From Saccharomycopsis malanga (Eukaryota; Ascomycota; Saccharomycetes; Ascoideales; Saccharomycopsidaceae), in the NCBI GenBank assembly GCA_004014935.1, contig CP025325.1, positions 1,054,001 through 1,118,000 on the forward strand: 64,000 bases of DNA. Direction: 5' to 3'. Of this stretch, positions 41,203 to 50,443 are shown piece by piece. The position numbers were made by a program, and so were the translations under genes. The notes under the pieces are model-generated. The model did no database searches. It was not told the DNA's origin and saw nothing but the letters and a program-made list of their open reading frames with translations. How positions within the stretch are numbered: position 1 is the first letter of the stretch; each line of letters starts with the position of its first letter.

Positions 41203-42789
41203 ATGGAGGAATTCCTGGACGACGAGCGTTTTTTCTCGCGACTAGACATGGCCAGCCAGCGGCTCGGCGAGTACTCTGACAAGTTGTCTGCTGCGTTGCT
41301 ATCGAATATCATACTATCTAGGGATCTTATTGGACTCAACAGTGAGATTTTCCAGCATGATGCGAGAGTCAGCCAGCTTAACAATGATTCCAAGCATGCA
41401 CAAGAGTATTTGTCCAAGCTAGAAGCTCTTGGGATCCGAGCCCAGTTTTTTGAGTCTCAAATAGATGTTCTAGAAGCCCACGCACGACGCAAGATGCACA
41501 GAGGCAGCCACCAACGGATTCCTAGCGTGAACGACTTCAAAGACGAGATGCTTGACTGGAGAACCACTGAAACCACATTGGAAAACCTATACCACGAGTT
41601 TGGCCACCTCAAAAAACAACTAGTAAGCCTGACCCACTGCTCGCCGCAGCTCACGCAGGATTGCGCAGCTATCACGACACCGGTGCAGCAGGGTACAGAT
41701 TACTTTGGAGGTGGTGCCAGTGGTGCCAGTGGTGCCCGAATTGTTCGTCATACGCCCAATGTTTCGTCTGTTTCGACTACGGCGACCTCTGTATTTGACG
41801 ATACGACTGCCCATTTCCGGCCGTTGAGATGTTCGAGCAGGAAGAAGCGCAAGTCGTCGTTGAATACCATTGCCAGTGTTCTCAACGATGCGCCCATTGC
41901 GTTCAATCCAGAAGCAGAGGATTCTGGGCTGTTTGACGAGACGGTTATCAGGCACAGCAGGTCGTTTCACGAGTTGTTGCAAGACAAGTATCAGGGAGAT
42001 TTGTTTGGAAAAAAGCTACAGCATTTCAGTTCCTATCAAGGGCTTCGCATACAGTATGCAGATAACCACGACAGCCAGATGGTGAAGCATACTGGCTTGA
42101 ACATGGACTTCAAGTTTCCTACCAGGCGACAGCCAACAAAAATGTACAGTAAAAGCACACAGCATGAGTCTGAAAAGCAGACTATGCATTGGCTATCCAA
42201 AATTGCCGAAAACGACCAGTCTCCTAAGAAACGGAGAGCCTCTTTCAACAGAGAGGCCGCGGCGCCGTCTGTCACGCCTCTTTCCTACTCTACTGTGTTG
42301 CACACGTCGTCCGACATCTCGCGGACGTCACAGACGTTGCTTTTGGACATGATGACAAAGCAGAAGCAGAAGGAAAAGTTGTTGGAGGCCGCCAGCACCC
42401 AAGAGCCAAGAAACCCCAAGTTTGCTTTGCTGGCATTGTCAAAAAACATCTCCAGTCTACACATCTCCAGCCCTGTGGCTAGTGACCAAGCGTCTCTCGA
42501 CAAATCGGTTGGTAGCTCTGTGTCTAGAATAAACAGCGAAACCAACGCCATGGCATCTCTCAGCGAGGCTTCCACTTTCTCTGATGGAACAGCTCAAAAT
42601 AACATCCATCAAGAGAAAAAGCAATGGGGCCTTTTGTTCTCCAAATTGTTATATTCTCACGCTACTTCTGACTCTGACGCAAAAACTCCTCTGACTCCTA
42701 CAGGTCCTATTGGGCCTGTCCTAGAAAACGATTTGATTTTGACAGATGAGCTCCAACACGCTTTGGACAGCGATTTGCTGTTCAACTAA
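41203..42789 (+). CDS. unrecognised coiled-coil / disordered protein
   Basis: 528 residues, no family recognised. The first 155 residues are helical and heptad-like (DKLSAALLSNIILSRDLIGL, then SQLNNDSKHAQEYLSKLEAL and TTLENLYHEFGHLKKQLVSL). The rest is Ser/Thr-rich and mostly disordered. It has a basic SSRKKRKSS patch near 205-213 and short possibly conserved pieces such as RSFHELLQDKYQGDLFGKKL (about 251-270) and WGLLFSKLLYS (about 473-483). The intact 1.6-kb frame, good start context (AGAGCCATGG) and conserved-looking short motifs support a real gene. A cytoskeletal or nuclear role is possible but not shown. It shares a TGCATGC promoter island type with the Gin4-type kinase. Confidence 0.7.
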   Translation: MEEFLDDERFFSRLDMASQRLGEYSDKLSAALLSNIILSRDLIGLNSEIFQHDARVSQLNNDSKHAQEYLSKLEALGIRAQFFESQIDVLEAHARRKMHRGSHQRIPSVNDFKDEMLDWRTTETTLENLYHEFGHLKKQLVSLTHCSPQLTQDCAAITTPVQQGTDYFGGGASGASGARIVRHTPNVSSVSTTATSVFDDTTAHFRPLRCSSRKKRKSSLNTIASVLNDAPIAFNPEAEDSGLFDETVIRHSRSFHELLQDKYQGDLFGKKLQHFSSYQGLRIQYADNHDSQMVKHTGLNMDFKFPTRRQPTKMYSKSTQHESEKQTMHWLSKIAENDQSPKKRRASFNREAAAPSVTPLSYSTVLHTSSDISRTSQTLLLDMMTKQKQKEKLLEAASTQEPRNPKFALLALSKNISSLHISSPVASDQASLDKSVGSSVSRINSETNAMASLSEASTFSDGTAQNNIHQEKKQWGLLFSKLLYSHATSDSDAKTPLTPTGPIGPVLENDLILTDELQHALDSDLLFN

Positions 42790-43172
42790 GTTTTTCCGGT
42801 TGTTTGGTGGTTTTCTTTCGTATTTTGTATTATTATTTGCTATCATTCTTTTTCTAAGACTTTTTCAATGAAGGTCTATATTTGTTTGTTACTATTTCCG
42901 CTGCTTTACTAAATCTTTTAATTATTCAATATTTCAATTCCGTTTTTTGCATAATCTCTACTCCATTTACTGCTCCTATATATATCTTTTTCCCCCTGTT
43001 ATTTGTGATACCTTTTCATTCGCTAGTTCTTTCCCTAATGCATTCTTTTCAAGTTGTTTGTCATTTCCTTTCAGTAAAGCTAAAGCCCAATATTCTCAAA
43101 GTCTGGTATTGAGCATTGAGATGATAGTAACCTAATCTAATACGCTTTTGTTTATAGTCTAATATAGACCAG

Positions 43173-43485
43173 AGACCACTAGGCCATTCGGCTCAAAGAA
43201 GAGAAAAAGACCTGCCAGGATATTTTGGCAGGTGGTAGTCTAAGACCTAACACGTTTAAGAATTCGATTCCCAACACGAATACTTTTACTCGCTGCTTTT
43301 ACAATGTTGGACAGGCAAGTGCAACTGTCTGAAAGATGGCCTAGACAAAAGGCTACTTACTTTCCAATTGAGTGACGAGTTTAAGTAGTGTTTTGGGTTT
43401 TCCCCACTGGGTTTTACCAAGTCCCCTTAGACATAGCGCGTATATACGAAACTGATATGTACTGGGCTTGAAATGTATGATATTA
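43173..43485 (+). mobile_element. tRNA-derived SINE, copy e, with 14-bp TSD
   Basis: 313 bp, full length in layout. The head AGACCACTAGGCCATTCGGC has the long form, with a B-box-like GAATTCGATTCCC. The body includes CCACTGGGTTTTACCAAGTC, and the tail ACTGATATGTACTGGGCTTG. It is flanked by CTAATATAGACCAG (43159-43172) and CTAATATATACCAG (43486-43499), a 14-bp target-site duplication with one mismatch. Confidence 0.88.
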
Positions 43486-43781
43486 CTAATATATACCAGC
43501 GGATAACCTGATAGTCCTTGTCTTGATTCTTCTACACCGTCTTGTCGCCAACCACCTTCTGCCTCATTTCTTGTATTTTTATCATAAATATGCTGCAAAT
43601 ATTCAAATCAACATCGATGGTAAAATATTACGTACAATATCTGTCTTCTAAGTACTACAATCTAACAATTCCCTCAATAACTAAATGATTACAATTCTTT
43701 CTTACTCTCACTCAACATACTAAAGAAAAGAAACCTACACCCCACAATACTTCCATAAGAAACAAATAATGAATAACCAAA

Positions 43782-43799
43782 GAATCTTCAAGATAATTC
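43782..43799. promoter_or_regulatory. heat-shock element 1 (four units)
   Basis: GAATCTTCAAGATAATTC fits GAAnnTTCnnGAAnnTTC with one mismatch, about 250 bp upstream of the small heat-shock protein start. It is the Hsf1 binding layout. Confidence 0.8.
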
Positions 43800-43837
43800 T
43801 CGTCATTTTGACAGCTCTTTTACCGAATTATCGTGTT

Positions 43838-43855
43838 TTCCAGAGTTTTCTAGAA
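43838..43855. promoter_or_regulatory. heat-shock element 2 (four units)
   Basis: TTCCAGAGTTTTCTAGAA fits TTCnnGAAnnTTCnnGAA with one mismatch, about 190 bp upstream of the preferred start. It lies only 29 bp before the ATG at 43884, which argues against that ATG. Confidence 0.82.
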
Positions 43856-44042
43856 ACGTCATTACATACTTGCATACACACGCATGAAGCTGCATCCAAC
43901 AGGTATAAGTATGCCCAACATGAACCATAATCAGGAAGAATGTAACTTTTCTTTCAATACATCAATAATACAAATAACAAAATTATCCATCATCATCAAG
44001 CAAAAAGAAAGTTACGACACATACTCATTTAATAAACCAAAC

Positions 44043-44510
44043 ATGTCTTTAATTCTTAACAATACACCATTTTTCGACCTCTTTGATGCTTTTGGCTCCA
44101 ACAAAGAGGTGCAATCATTCTTTGAAAAAGACAGTATCACCCCTCCTGTTAATCTTGTGGAAAAGGAAAAACAGTTTGAATTGCATGCCTCGATCCCTGG
44201 TGCTAAAGTTGACGATTTGAGTATCGACTATAACAATGAGACCAAAGAATTGAAAATTGCAGGAACAATTCCAGAGAGAAAAGTAGAGAAAGACGATAAT
44301 GGACGTTTCTACAAAGAAATTCAAACTGGAGCGTTCCAAAGAACAGTTAGATTCAGCAAGGGTGCCAATGTGGACGACGAACACATTTCTGCAGACTACA
44401 AGAACGGTGTTCTTAGCATCGTGGTACCAAAACTTGAACCAAAAGCAAATGCCAACAAGAGAATCAAGATTGGTGTGAGCTCAGACGACAGCGTTGGCTC
44501 CAAGTTGTAA
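44043..44510 (+). CDS. small heat-shock protein (Hsp20/alpha-crystallin family)
   Basis: 155 residues from the preferred ATG. The alpha-crystallin domain runs about 31-143. It opens with PPVNLVEKEKQFELHASIPG, continues with FQRTVRFSKGANVDDEHISA, and ends with the NGVLSIVVPKLEP (L-x-V/I) strand. It is an ATP-independent holdase that binds unfolding proteins. The open frame extends upstream to 43884 (208 codons), but the extra 53 residues are poorly conserved-looking. Two Hsf1 elements (43782-43799, 43838-43855) would then sit abnormally close to the start. Size and promoter resemble yeast HSP26-class or Candida Hsp21-class genes, without a confident orthologue. Confidence 0.87.
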   Translation: MSLILNNTPFFDLFDAFGSNKEVQSFFEKDSITPPVNLVEKEKQFELHASIPGAKVDDLSIDYNNETKELKIAGTIPERKVEKDDNGRFYKEIQTGAFQRTVRFSKGANVDDEHISADYKNGVLSIVVPKLEPKANANKRIKIGVSSDDSVGSKL

Positions 44511-45405
44511 GGAGATTCAACATTTCAGCTGATTGGTCCCACTGTGTACTATAGGATTTATACTGTGAACGCATATTTAACACTTTAATGTATTTATATA
44601 GAGCCTTATGAAATAAAAATAATATGTTAATACATTTCAGTAGTGATATTGTATGGAAAGTAATTTAAGCTAACGTGTGGGCTGGATAGTAGATATTGTG
44701 ACAATAAACGACAGAGATGGTTTAATATGACTACTGGCAGTGATTGCTTTGAAAACTATTTGGATTGTAGTTCTTGTGTATGATTATTATCCAATATATT
44801 TTTTATTTTGCATTGTATCTTGACTATATACTAAATCCGCCCATACTACGGGCCATTAAAGCTTATGGTTAACTCGTCATGTTGAATTTATGCCCGTCCG
44901 GCTTTTATGAGTCCAGATTAAATAAACGTGATAGTTATTGAAATAATCAAAATTAAATACCATATTCTAGTGTAACAGACTTCTGGACAAAACACTCGCT
45001 TGGTGTTGATCTGGCAAGGCGATTCCATGGACTAGTATCTATGGTGTAATGGCAGGGTTCGGCGCACACTGATACCGGAATTTACCTGTTTTGGACATTC
45101 ATAACTAAGAATATACTAATACCAACTATCTTTCGTGACTTTTTTAGTTCTGAATTCCGCCGGGGAATACGACATGAGAAACTTAGAGAATTGATATATA
45201 CGAACAGGCCTTATCAATATAGCCATGGAATAGGATTATATATACGCCCAACATGATAATGTCTCTTTTTATTACTAAAGATTAGATTTACATTTAAGAG
45301 AAAGAGATCTCTGATTTTATATTGTTACTTTAAGATGCCAATAAACAATACCAACTGTCACTCTTTTAAATCCTTTGGTATCTAGTCGTTCTTTTTATTA
45401 TTTAG
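44511..45405. other. intergenic, nothing recognised
   Basis: AT-rich spacer between two same-strand genes. TATATA elements near 45238 could serve the chitinase. No gene or repeat family is recognised. Confidence 0.5.
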
Positions 45406-46398
45406 ATGTTGGGAATTTTTGCCATTTTCTTCTTAGTCTTGCACACAGTCAAGTCAGCATATTCTCCTACAGGGCATAATGTTGTGGTTTACTGGGGCCA
45501 AGGCAGTAATCAAGAAAGCTTAGGGACTTATTGTCAAAAAAACGACTTTGATGTTGTACTTATTTCGTTTTTAAACAACTTCGGTAAAGATTCGGCTTCT
45601 TTCAATTTCGGTAACGCTTGCTGGGGTGACAAATGTCCTCAGATTGAAAAGGATATTTTGACGTGCCAAAGTATGGGAATCAAAGTTCTTCTTTCCCTCG
45701 GAGGTGATTCCAGATTGGGAAAATACCTGTATTCTAATGATAAGGATGGAATATCCGGCGCTAGAGTCATTTACGACATGTTCAATCCTAGAGGAGACCC
45801 CTCAATCACCAAACCGTTTGGTAATGCTGAAATCGATGGATTTGATCTTGATTTAGAAAATCAAAAGCAGAATGGAATAGCAGCTATGGTTGCTGAATTA
45901 AGACGTTTATGGACTTCTAAAACTCTTTTGATCAGCGCTGCACCCCAATGTCCTTATCCTGATGCCAATGTTTTCAAACCGTTGCAAGACGAAAATGCTA
46001 AAATCGACATGGCGTTGGTCCAGTTTTACAACAATGACAAATGCTCATTCTTCAACGACAAAAAATTCAAAGGCTCGTGGGACACTTGGTACAAATTTGT
46101 CACTGAACAATCAGGTAATCCTAATGGAATGAAAATCTACATTGCTTTGGCAACCTCTGCAAGTAAAAAATATATCGTTTCTATAGATGATGTCAAGTCC
46201 AAAACCCAAGATATCATCAAAGAACCAGCTTTTGGCGGTTTTGCTCTATGGGATGTTACCACAGGAGAAGCTAGACAAGAAAACGGCATCTCCTATGTTC
46301 AAGGCTTGAAAAACATCCTCACTTCAAACATTTATAAAAGAGCCACAACTGTCTTGGTTCCTTTCGGTAAAAGCGTTGCAACCGGCACATTTAACTGA
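45406..46398 (+). CDS. secreted GH18 chitinase, short form
   Basis: 330 residues. Signal peptide MLGIFAIFFLVLHTVKS is cut near residue 17. The GH18 barrel starts at HNVVVYWGQGSNQESLGTYC, the fungal/plant class III type. Substrate-binding LLSLGG (about 99-104) and the catalytic D144GFDLDLE (DxxDxDxE, acid E151) are intact. MALVQFYNN and FGGFALWDVTTGE close the barrel. It hydrolyses beta-1,4-linked chitin and belongs with Cts1-type enzymes that separate mother and daughter cells or Cht-type spore/wall enzymes. It lacks the Ser/Thr-rich and chitin-binding C-terminal parts of Cts1 (562 residues), so it probably diffuses or binds weakly. C-terminal LVPFGKSVATGTFN is not a GPI signal. Confidence 0.9.
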   Translation: MLGIFAIFFLVLHTVKSAYSPTGHNVVVYWGQGSNQESLGTYCQKNDFDVVLISFLNNFGKDSASFNFGNACWGDKCPQIEKDILTCQSMGIKVLLSLGGDSRLGKYLYSNDKDGISGARVIYDMFNPRGDPSITKPFGNAEIDGFDLDLENQKQNGIAAMVAELRRLWTSKTLLISAAPQCPYPDANVFKPLQDENAKIDMALVQFYNNDKCSFFNDKKFKGSWDTWYKFVTEQSGNPNGMKIYIALATSASKKYIVSIDDVKSKTQDIIKEPAFGGFALWDVTTGEARQENGISYVQGLKNILTSNIYKRATTVLVPFGKSVATGTFN

Positions 46399-46828
46399 AA
46401 CTATTTCAACTTTTACTGGCTAAAAGTTCTTTATTTCTTCGTTTTTTCTTACTAGATTTTTGCTGAACGTTTTGTAATATGAGTATATAGAAATTGAACT
46501 GTGTGCTTGCCTTGAATGTTGTCTTTTTGACAGTAGAGTTTTTTCAGTAACAATATCAAATTAGAATATGGGAATGTCTTTTTGGCTATTATACGGAGAC
46601 ATTCTCGAGATGGTAGTGGCGAGTTGACCGATATGCTTATGAAAATCTACGCTAATTTGTTATATGAATAACTGTTATTAGAAATCTCTATAATATTACA
46701 CTCTATCAGTATGAAATCATGATATTGTTTAGTGATAAAAAAATACAAGTACTGTACATAAATTAGCTTTGAACCAATAAGCTCTGAAATTCATTTCTCG
46801 CAATGCCTTTATGGTCAACGTACTAACC
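46399..46828. other. convergent 3' intergenic
   Basis: Space between the chitinase and PRM1 stop codons. AT-rich; no gene is seen. Confidence 0.5.
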
Positions 46829-49177
46829 CTATAAAATTTCGTCCTCAAAGGGATTGTTATACAATCCCACCTTTCGGTACTTTTTAGGAGGGGAAAGAAT
46901 TATTTGAACCTCTTTGTCATTTGCAGGTTTAGAGTTCTGATTATAGGTGGGGGGACTTTGTATGTCAACCTCCACAAAGGAGTCGTCGGCTGTATTGAAA
47001 GCTTTGAAGGTACTGCTGGGCTCTGTTAGGTTTGGATAGAATTTCGGAATTGTGAAATAGCTTCGGTCTTCAAAGACTATTGGATAAGCGTCGTCCTGCT
47101 GTTTTTCTTTATTTCCAAGTGTTGTTCCGCTCAAGGAATAATCGGATGCCTTACCAGCAGGCTTGAAGGGAGCAGGGTTTATTGCTTTCAGAAACCCATC
47201 GCGGTTGTTTATATTGTGCTCTTTCAAAAAATACATGAACCAGGCGACCAAAACCTGTATTAGGAATGCGGCAAGCAAACATAGTGATATCACAAGTTCT
47301 AGAATGAGCGACTTTTTGTATTCTTTGATCACGGCAATGGTAGTGTCTTGTATTAATGATTTAGAGGTTTCCACCATTTTCGAGACCGACAGTTGATCGT
47401 TTGAGGGCAATGGCAAATAGCTCGTGTGGACTCTGGGCAATGTTAGCACAGCGTTGTCGTGGACCCAAGTCAAGGCTTTTTCAATGGATTCTATTTTGTT
47501 TCCTATAACACATTTGACAACTGATTTCACTGGTTTTTCAAACACAGTGTTGGCAAAAGCTTTATCTAGGTCCTCGTTTATGCCGTCGTAAAAGGCAGAA
47601 ATAGTATGATTCACCGAGTATGTGGTTTTATTGATAATACCAAATAGCCTACTGTTTACAGAGGCCTGTGTGGTGTTTAAATAGTCATTAGTGGAGATTG
47701 TCCAGTCGTCAACTGCTTTGCTCATGGCAGCACGTAGATCTGCAGATCCAGACTTGACTTCCAACGACGCTTTTTGGAAACATTTGATTGCTATATGAAG
47801 AATAATAAATTGGAATATTACTAGCAAGACTCCTGCCACAGCCATTCCTAGAAGAGTCAATGACAGCAGTGACAAGCTGTAATTGGTTATCCATGTTAAT
47901 TTCGTTCCAGAGCCATTGAAGAGCTTGTTTAGAGAAGAGGAAATAAAATACAGAACCCGATTATTGTTCTTGTCGATTATTTCGTATATATTGGCTGGGG
48001 TGGACTTGTTCTCCAAATTTGAGATTTCCTCGGTCATTTCCTTGGCTCTCCGCCATTTCCGATACTCGATTATAGATAATGGAACCATTATCAAGACCGA
48101 ACCCACCAAAATCAAAGCCACGAGCACTTTAGCAGCAGAGTTTATGCTTTCTGCTGCTGAGCCGTAAATGTCTAGTATCTTATCATCAGATGGACATATT
48201 GTAGCAGACTTTATCTGAGGAGTTTTCATGAGATTTCCCGACGCTTTGTGCAAGGTTTGGTTTTGAAGCTGGTCTCGCACATACTGGAAAGGAACGTTTA
48301 TCAATGATTTCGTTTTGTTTTCAACAGTATCAAAATCAGGAGTTTTTTGAGAAAGCGTCCTCAACTTTTCGTCGATCGAGGACGGTATGCGTAGGTTCTT
48401 CAAAGAAGATATCGTGAGATTGACTCTATTGAAAGCTGTGTCGTTATCATCTTTTTTTCCAGAAAACAAATCGATAATACTCTCCCCAGCCGCTTCTGCC
48501 TTGTTGATGATCTTGGACAAGTCTGTCAACCCATCTTCCACGGTATCCGTAACATCTGCCAACGTATTGTTCACCCAGTCAATCACCGTCTCAGTGGCAT
48601 TGGTCGCTGCATCAACGCTCGTGTCGATCGCTGCCGTCAACAAGCAGGCATAAGTGCCCACCATCAACTGTATATAAAAGATTATCATCTGCTCCACTCC
48701 TGTCAATATCAATTGTAAACCTTTCACCAAAGCTGCGTTTGTCTCTTCAATCCCCTTAGATATCATCGTGTTTGCAGCCTGTGCTGAATAATGCGGAATT
48801 GACGCTACTTTGGAAGCATACTCGTCAAGTAGTTTGCACGAGGAAACAGTGTATTGCTGAGCATGGTCGAGAGACCCTATAAGCGAACGTTTGAAGAATA
48901 TAATCTTGATAGCCATCAATATCAAAATCAAAGTGTAATAATTGATCCATATCTGTGAAAGTCTGTCTTTTAAATTGAGATATGAATATAATCTAACATG
49001 CTGCTGGTTTCTGATTCCTCTGCCACCACCGACTTTTTTATTCACAACTTTTTTGCTCCAATGCCTGGCCATTTCCACAACCCGAAGAGTCTTATCCGCA
49101 GTAAGCTTCCTGCATTTAACCATCACCTCCTCACATTGACTCGCGAAAACTCTACAATATAAACTCATGCTCAACAA
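46829..49177 (-). CDS. PRM1: Prm1-type plasma-membrane fusion protein
   Basis: 782 residues. Family hallmark YSYLNLKDRLSQIWINYYT (about 64-82) leads into the first membrane span (LILILMAIKIIFF). A large ectodomain with NxT/S sites follows, then further spans at about 157-180, 345-365, 430-460 and 630-655, and a polar cytoplasmic tail. Prm1 assists plasma-membrane fusion of mating cells and is pheromone-induced in Saccharomyces. The N-terminal 60 residues before the hallmark are longer than usual, so the true start may be a later Met (for example residue 36). It is divergent from the gene at 49546. I saw no TGAAACA pheromone-response element in the 370-bp shared promoter. Confidence 0.85.
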   Translation of the reverse strand: MLSMSLYCRVFASQCEEVMVKCRKLTADKTLRVVEMARHWSKKVVNKKVGGGRGIRNQQHVRLYSYLNLKDRLSQIWINYYTLILILMAIKIIFFKRSLIGSLDHAQQYTVSSCKLLDEYASKVASIPHYSAQAANTMISKGIEETNAALVKGLQLILTGVEQMIIFYIQLMVGTYACLLTAAIDTSVDAATNATETVIDWVNNTLADVTDTVEDGLTDLSKIINKAEAAGESIIDLFSGKKDDNDTAFNRVNLTISSLKNLRIPSSIDEKLRTLSQKTPDFDTVENKTKSLINVPFQYVRDQLQNQTLHKASGNLMKTPQIKSATICPSDDKILDIYGSAAESINSAAKVLVALILVGSVLIMVPLSIIEYRKWRRAKEMTEEISNLENKSTPANIYEIIDKNNNRVLYFISSSLNKLFNGSGTKLTWITNYSLSLLSLTLLGMAVAGVLLVIFQFIILHIAIKCFQKASLEVKSGSADLRAAMSKAVDDWTISTNDYLNTTQASVNSRLFGIINKTTYSVNHTISAFYDGINEDLDKAFANTVFEKPVKSVVKCVIGNKIESIEKALTWVHDNAVLTLPRVHTSYLPLPSNDQLSVSKMVETSKSLIQDTTIAVIKEYKKSLILELVISLCLLAAFLIQVLVAWFMYFLKEHNINNRDGFLKAINPAPFKPAGKASDYSLSGTTLGNKEKQQDDAYPIVFEDRSYFTIPKFYPNLTEPSSTFKAFNTADDSFVEVDIQSPPTYNQNSKPANDKEVQIILSPPKKYRKVGLYNNPFEDEIL

Positions 49178-49545
49178 ACTATAAACTAGTTTCGCCTGCT
49201 CATATACATTTCAACAGTTGCCCCAGGACAAAACTTATATACACAAAAATCCTTTCCTTCAAACGTATTTTTAGAACAGCCTCTGACAGGTACTTTTATC
49301 CAGATAATAATAATATAGCCTTTCTGCTTTTTAAGGACATGTTGAGGCAATCATGTAACTCGCATGACGCAGCGTTATGCAGGAATATGCATATATCACT
49401 CAATACGCACTATCATGCGATTGCACGCACTAGCCACACCACACACACATTTTTATGAATAATTTTCTTTGACTTTGAAAAACAGTCTTATAAGGTGATA
49501 AATGGGGTATATTAGGTTGGTAAATGACAAATTGAGCAATCGAAG
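49178..49545. promoter_or_regulatory. divergent promoter of PRM1 and the 260-aa gene
   Basis: 368 bp shared by two divergent genes. It contains a GCATGC-like patch at 49364-49435 (CGCATGACGCAGCGTTATGC, TGCGATTGCACGCAC), as in two other promoters of the window. Confidence 0.5.
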
Positions 49546-50328
49546 ATGGGACTTTTTAAAAGATCAATTGTGTTCACGGGGCTTGCGGCCACTGGATATG
49601 GGTATTATTTGAGCAAGCAATATGAGAGTATTCCGTTTTATAAGTTGCCGAAAGGCATGCAAATCAATAGTATTGTGAATGACTACAAGGCTAATGAGCA
49701 GCAGTATTTTGCGTATTGTAACACATTCAGTTCTGTGATCAAGCTTGATCCGAAATTGATTGACAAGTTCAGTGAGAAGGATCTTCATAATGCCATTTTG
49801 ATTAATTTTTTGAACAGCAAGTTTTACCGGTTTGAGTTGACCAGTTTCAGTCGGAAGGACTTTACTTTGTCTGATCTTACCAACCATGAGCCTCAAATTG
49901 CCAAGAAGATTGTTAGTGGCAGTCTTGACAAGCAAGAGTTTGAAAAGATAGAAGAACTGGCAAAGTTGGTGGAGATTTTGCCAAGAAAGAAAAACAATTC
50001 TTTGATGTTGAAAATCAACATCCCACCAGCCATACAAAACGCTGTAGGGTTGTTGTCGTCTTACGGCCTTCCATACAGATGTAACACCAGTAGTTATCAA
50101 GAGATTTTCATTGACCTTCAGCCGGAAATCAACGAGGAGACCCGAATCATTGAAACCTACAATGCAAACATCTACTTTGCCAATGCAGACTTGTATGAGA
50201 AAAACCATTACGATGGAAAGATCTTGCCTCGTTTGTTCTTAAGTGTCTATCGGTTCTATAATCGGTTGCTTTTGCAGTCGGGAAGCAGTAACATCAGTGA
50301 AAAGTTGGGTTTGCATCAAGAGGCATGA
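49546..50328 (+). CDS. membrane-anchored protein of unknown function
   Basis: 260 residues, not recognised. Residues 1-22 (MGLFKRSIVFTGLAATGYGYYL) form a short basic start plus one membrane helix, the look of a mitochondrial or ER signal anchor. The remainder is soluble and helical with a conserved look (FAYCNTFSSVIKLDPKLIDK, IPPAIQNAVGLLSSYGLPYR). No catalytic motif is seen. It is divergent from PRM1 and convergent with CAB4, with a 24-bp tandem repeat in the 3' spacer. A mitochondrial inner-membrane role is a guess from the N-terminus only. Confidence 0.7.
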   Translation: MGLFKRSIVFTGLAATGYGYYLSKQYESIPFYKLPKGMQINSIVNDYKANEQQYFAYCNTFSSVIKLDPKLIDKFSEKDLHNAILINFLNSKFYRFELTSFSRKDFTLSDLTNHEPQIAKKIVSGSLDKQEFEKIEELAKLVEILPRKKNNSLMLKINIPPAIQNAVGLLSSYGLPYRCNTSSYQEIFIDLQPEINEETRIIETYNANIYFANADLYEKNHYDGKILPRLFLSVYRFYNRLLLQSGSSNISEKLGLHQEA

Positions 50329-50338
50329 ACCTGTCTTA

Positions 50339-50428
50339 ACAAACGATTTTATATGGTAATGAACAAACGATTTTGTATAATAATGAACAAACGATTTTGT
50401 ATAATAATGAACAAACGTACGGTAATGA
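50339..50428. repeat. 24-bp tandem repeat in a convergent 3' spacer
   Basis: Three full copies of AACAAACGATTTTGTATAAT plus AATG (50339-50410) and a partial fourth lie 10 bp after a stop codon and 16 bp before the CAB4 stop. TATATGG/TATAATA-like words in each unit may act as yeast 3'-end efficiency elements. Confidence 0.85.
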
Positions 50429-50443
50429 ATTTATGACTTGACA

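Larger units (their letters stand above)
42790..44042. other. intergenic with SINE e and heat-shock promoter
   Basis: 3' sequence of the coiled-coil gene, SINE copy e (43173-43485), then the promoter of the small heat-shock protein. Its first long-frame ATG at 43884 lies in what is better read as the leader. Confidence 0.6.

Noticed and set aside
43353-43598. 81-codon minus-strand ORF
   Set aside because: It lies mostly inside SINE copy e and extends over its target-site duplication; a chance frame.
43884-44042. 53-residue N-terminal extension of the small heat-shock protein
   Set aside because: Its ATG lies 29 bp from a heat-shock element and the residues do not resemble family N-termini; the ATG at 44043 is preferred.
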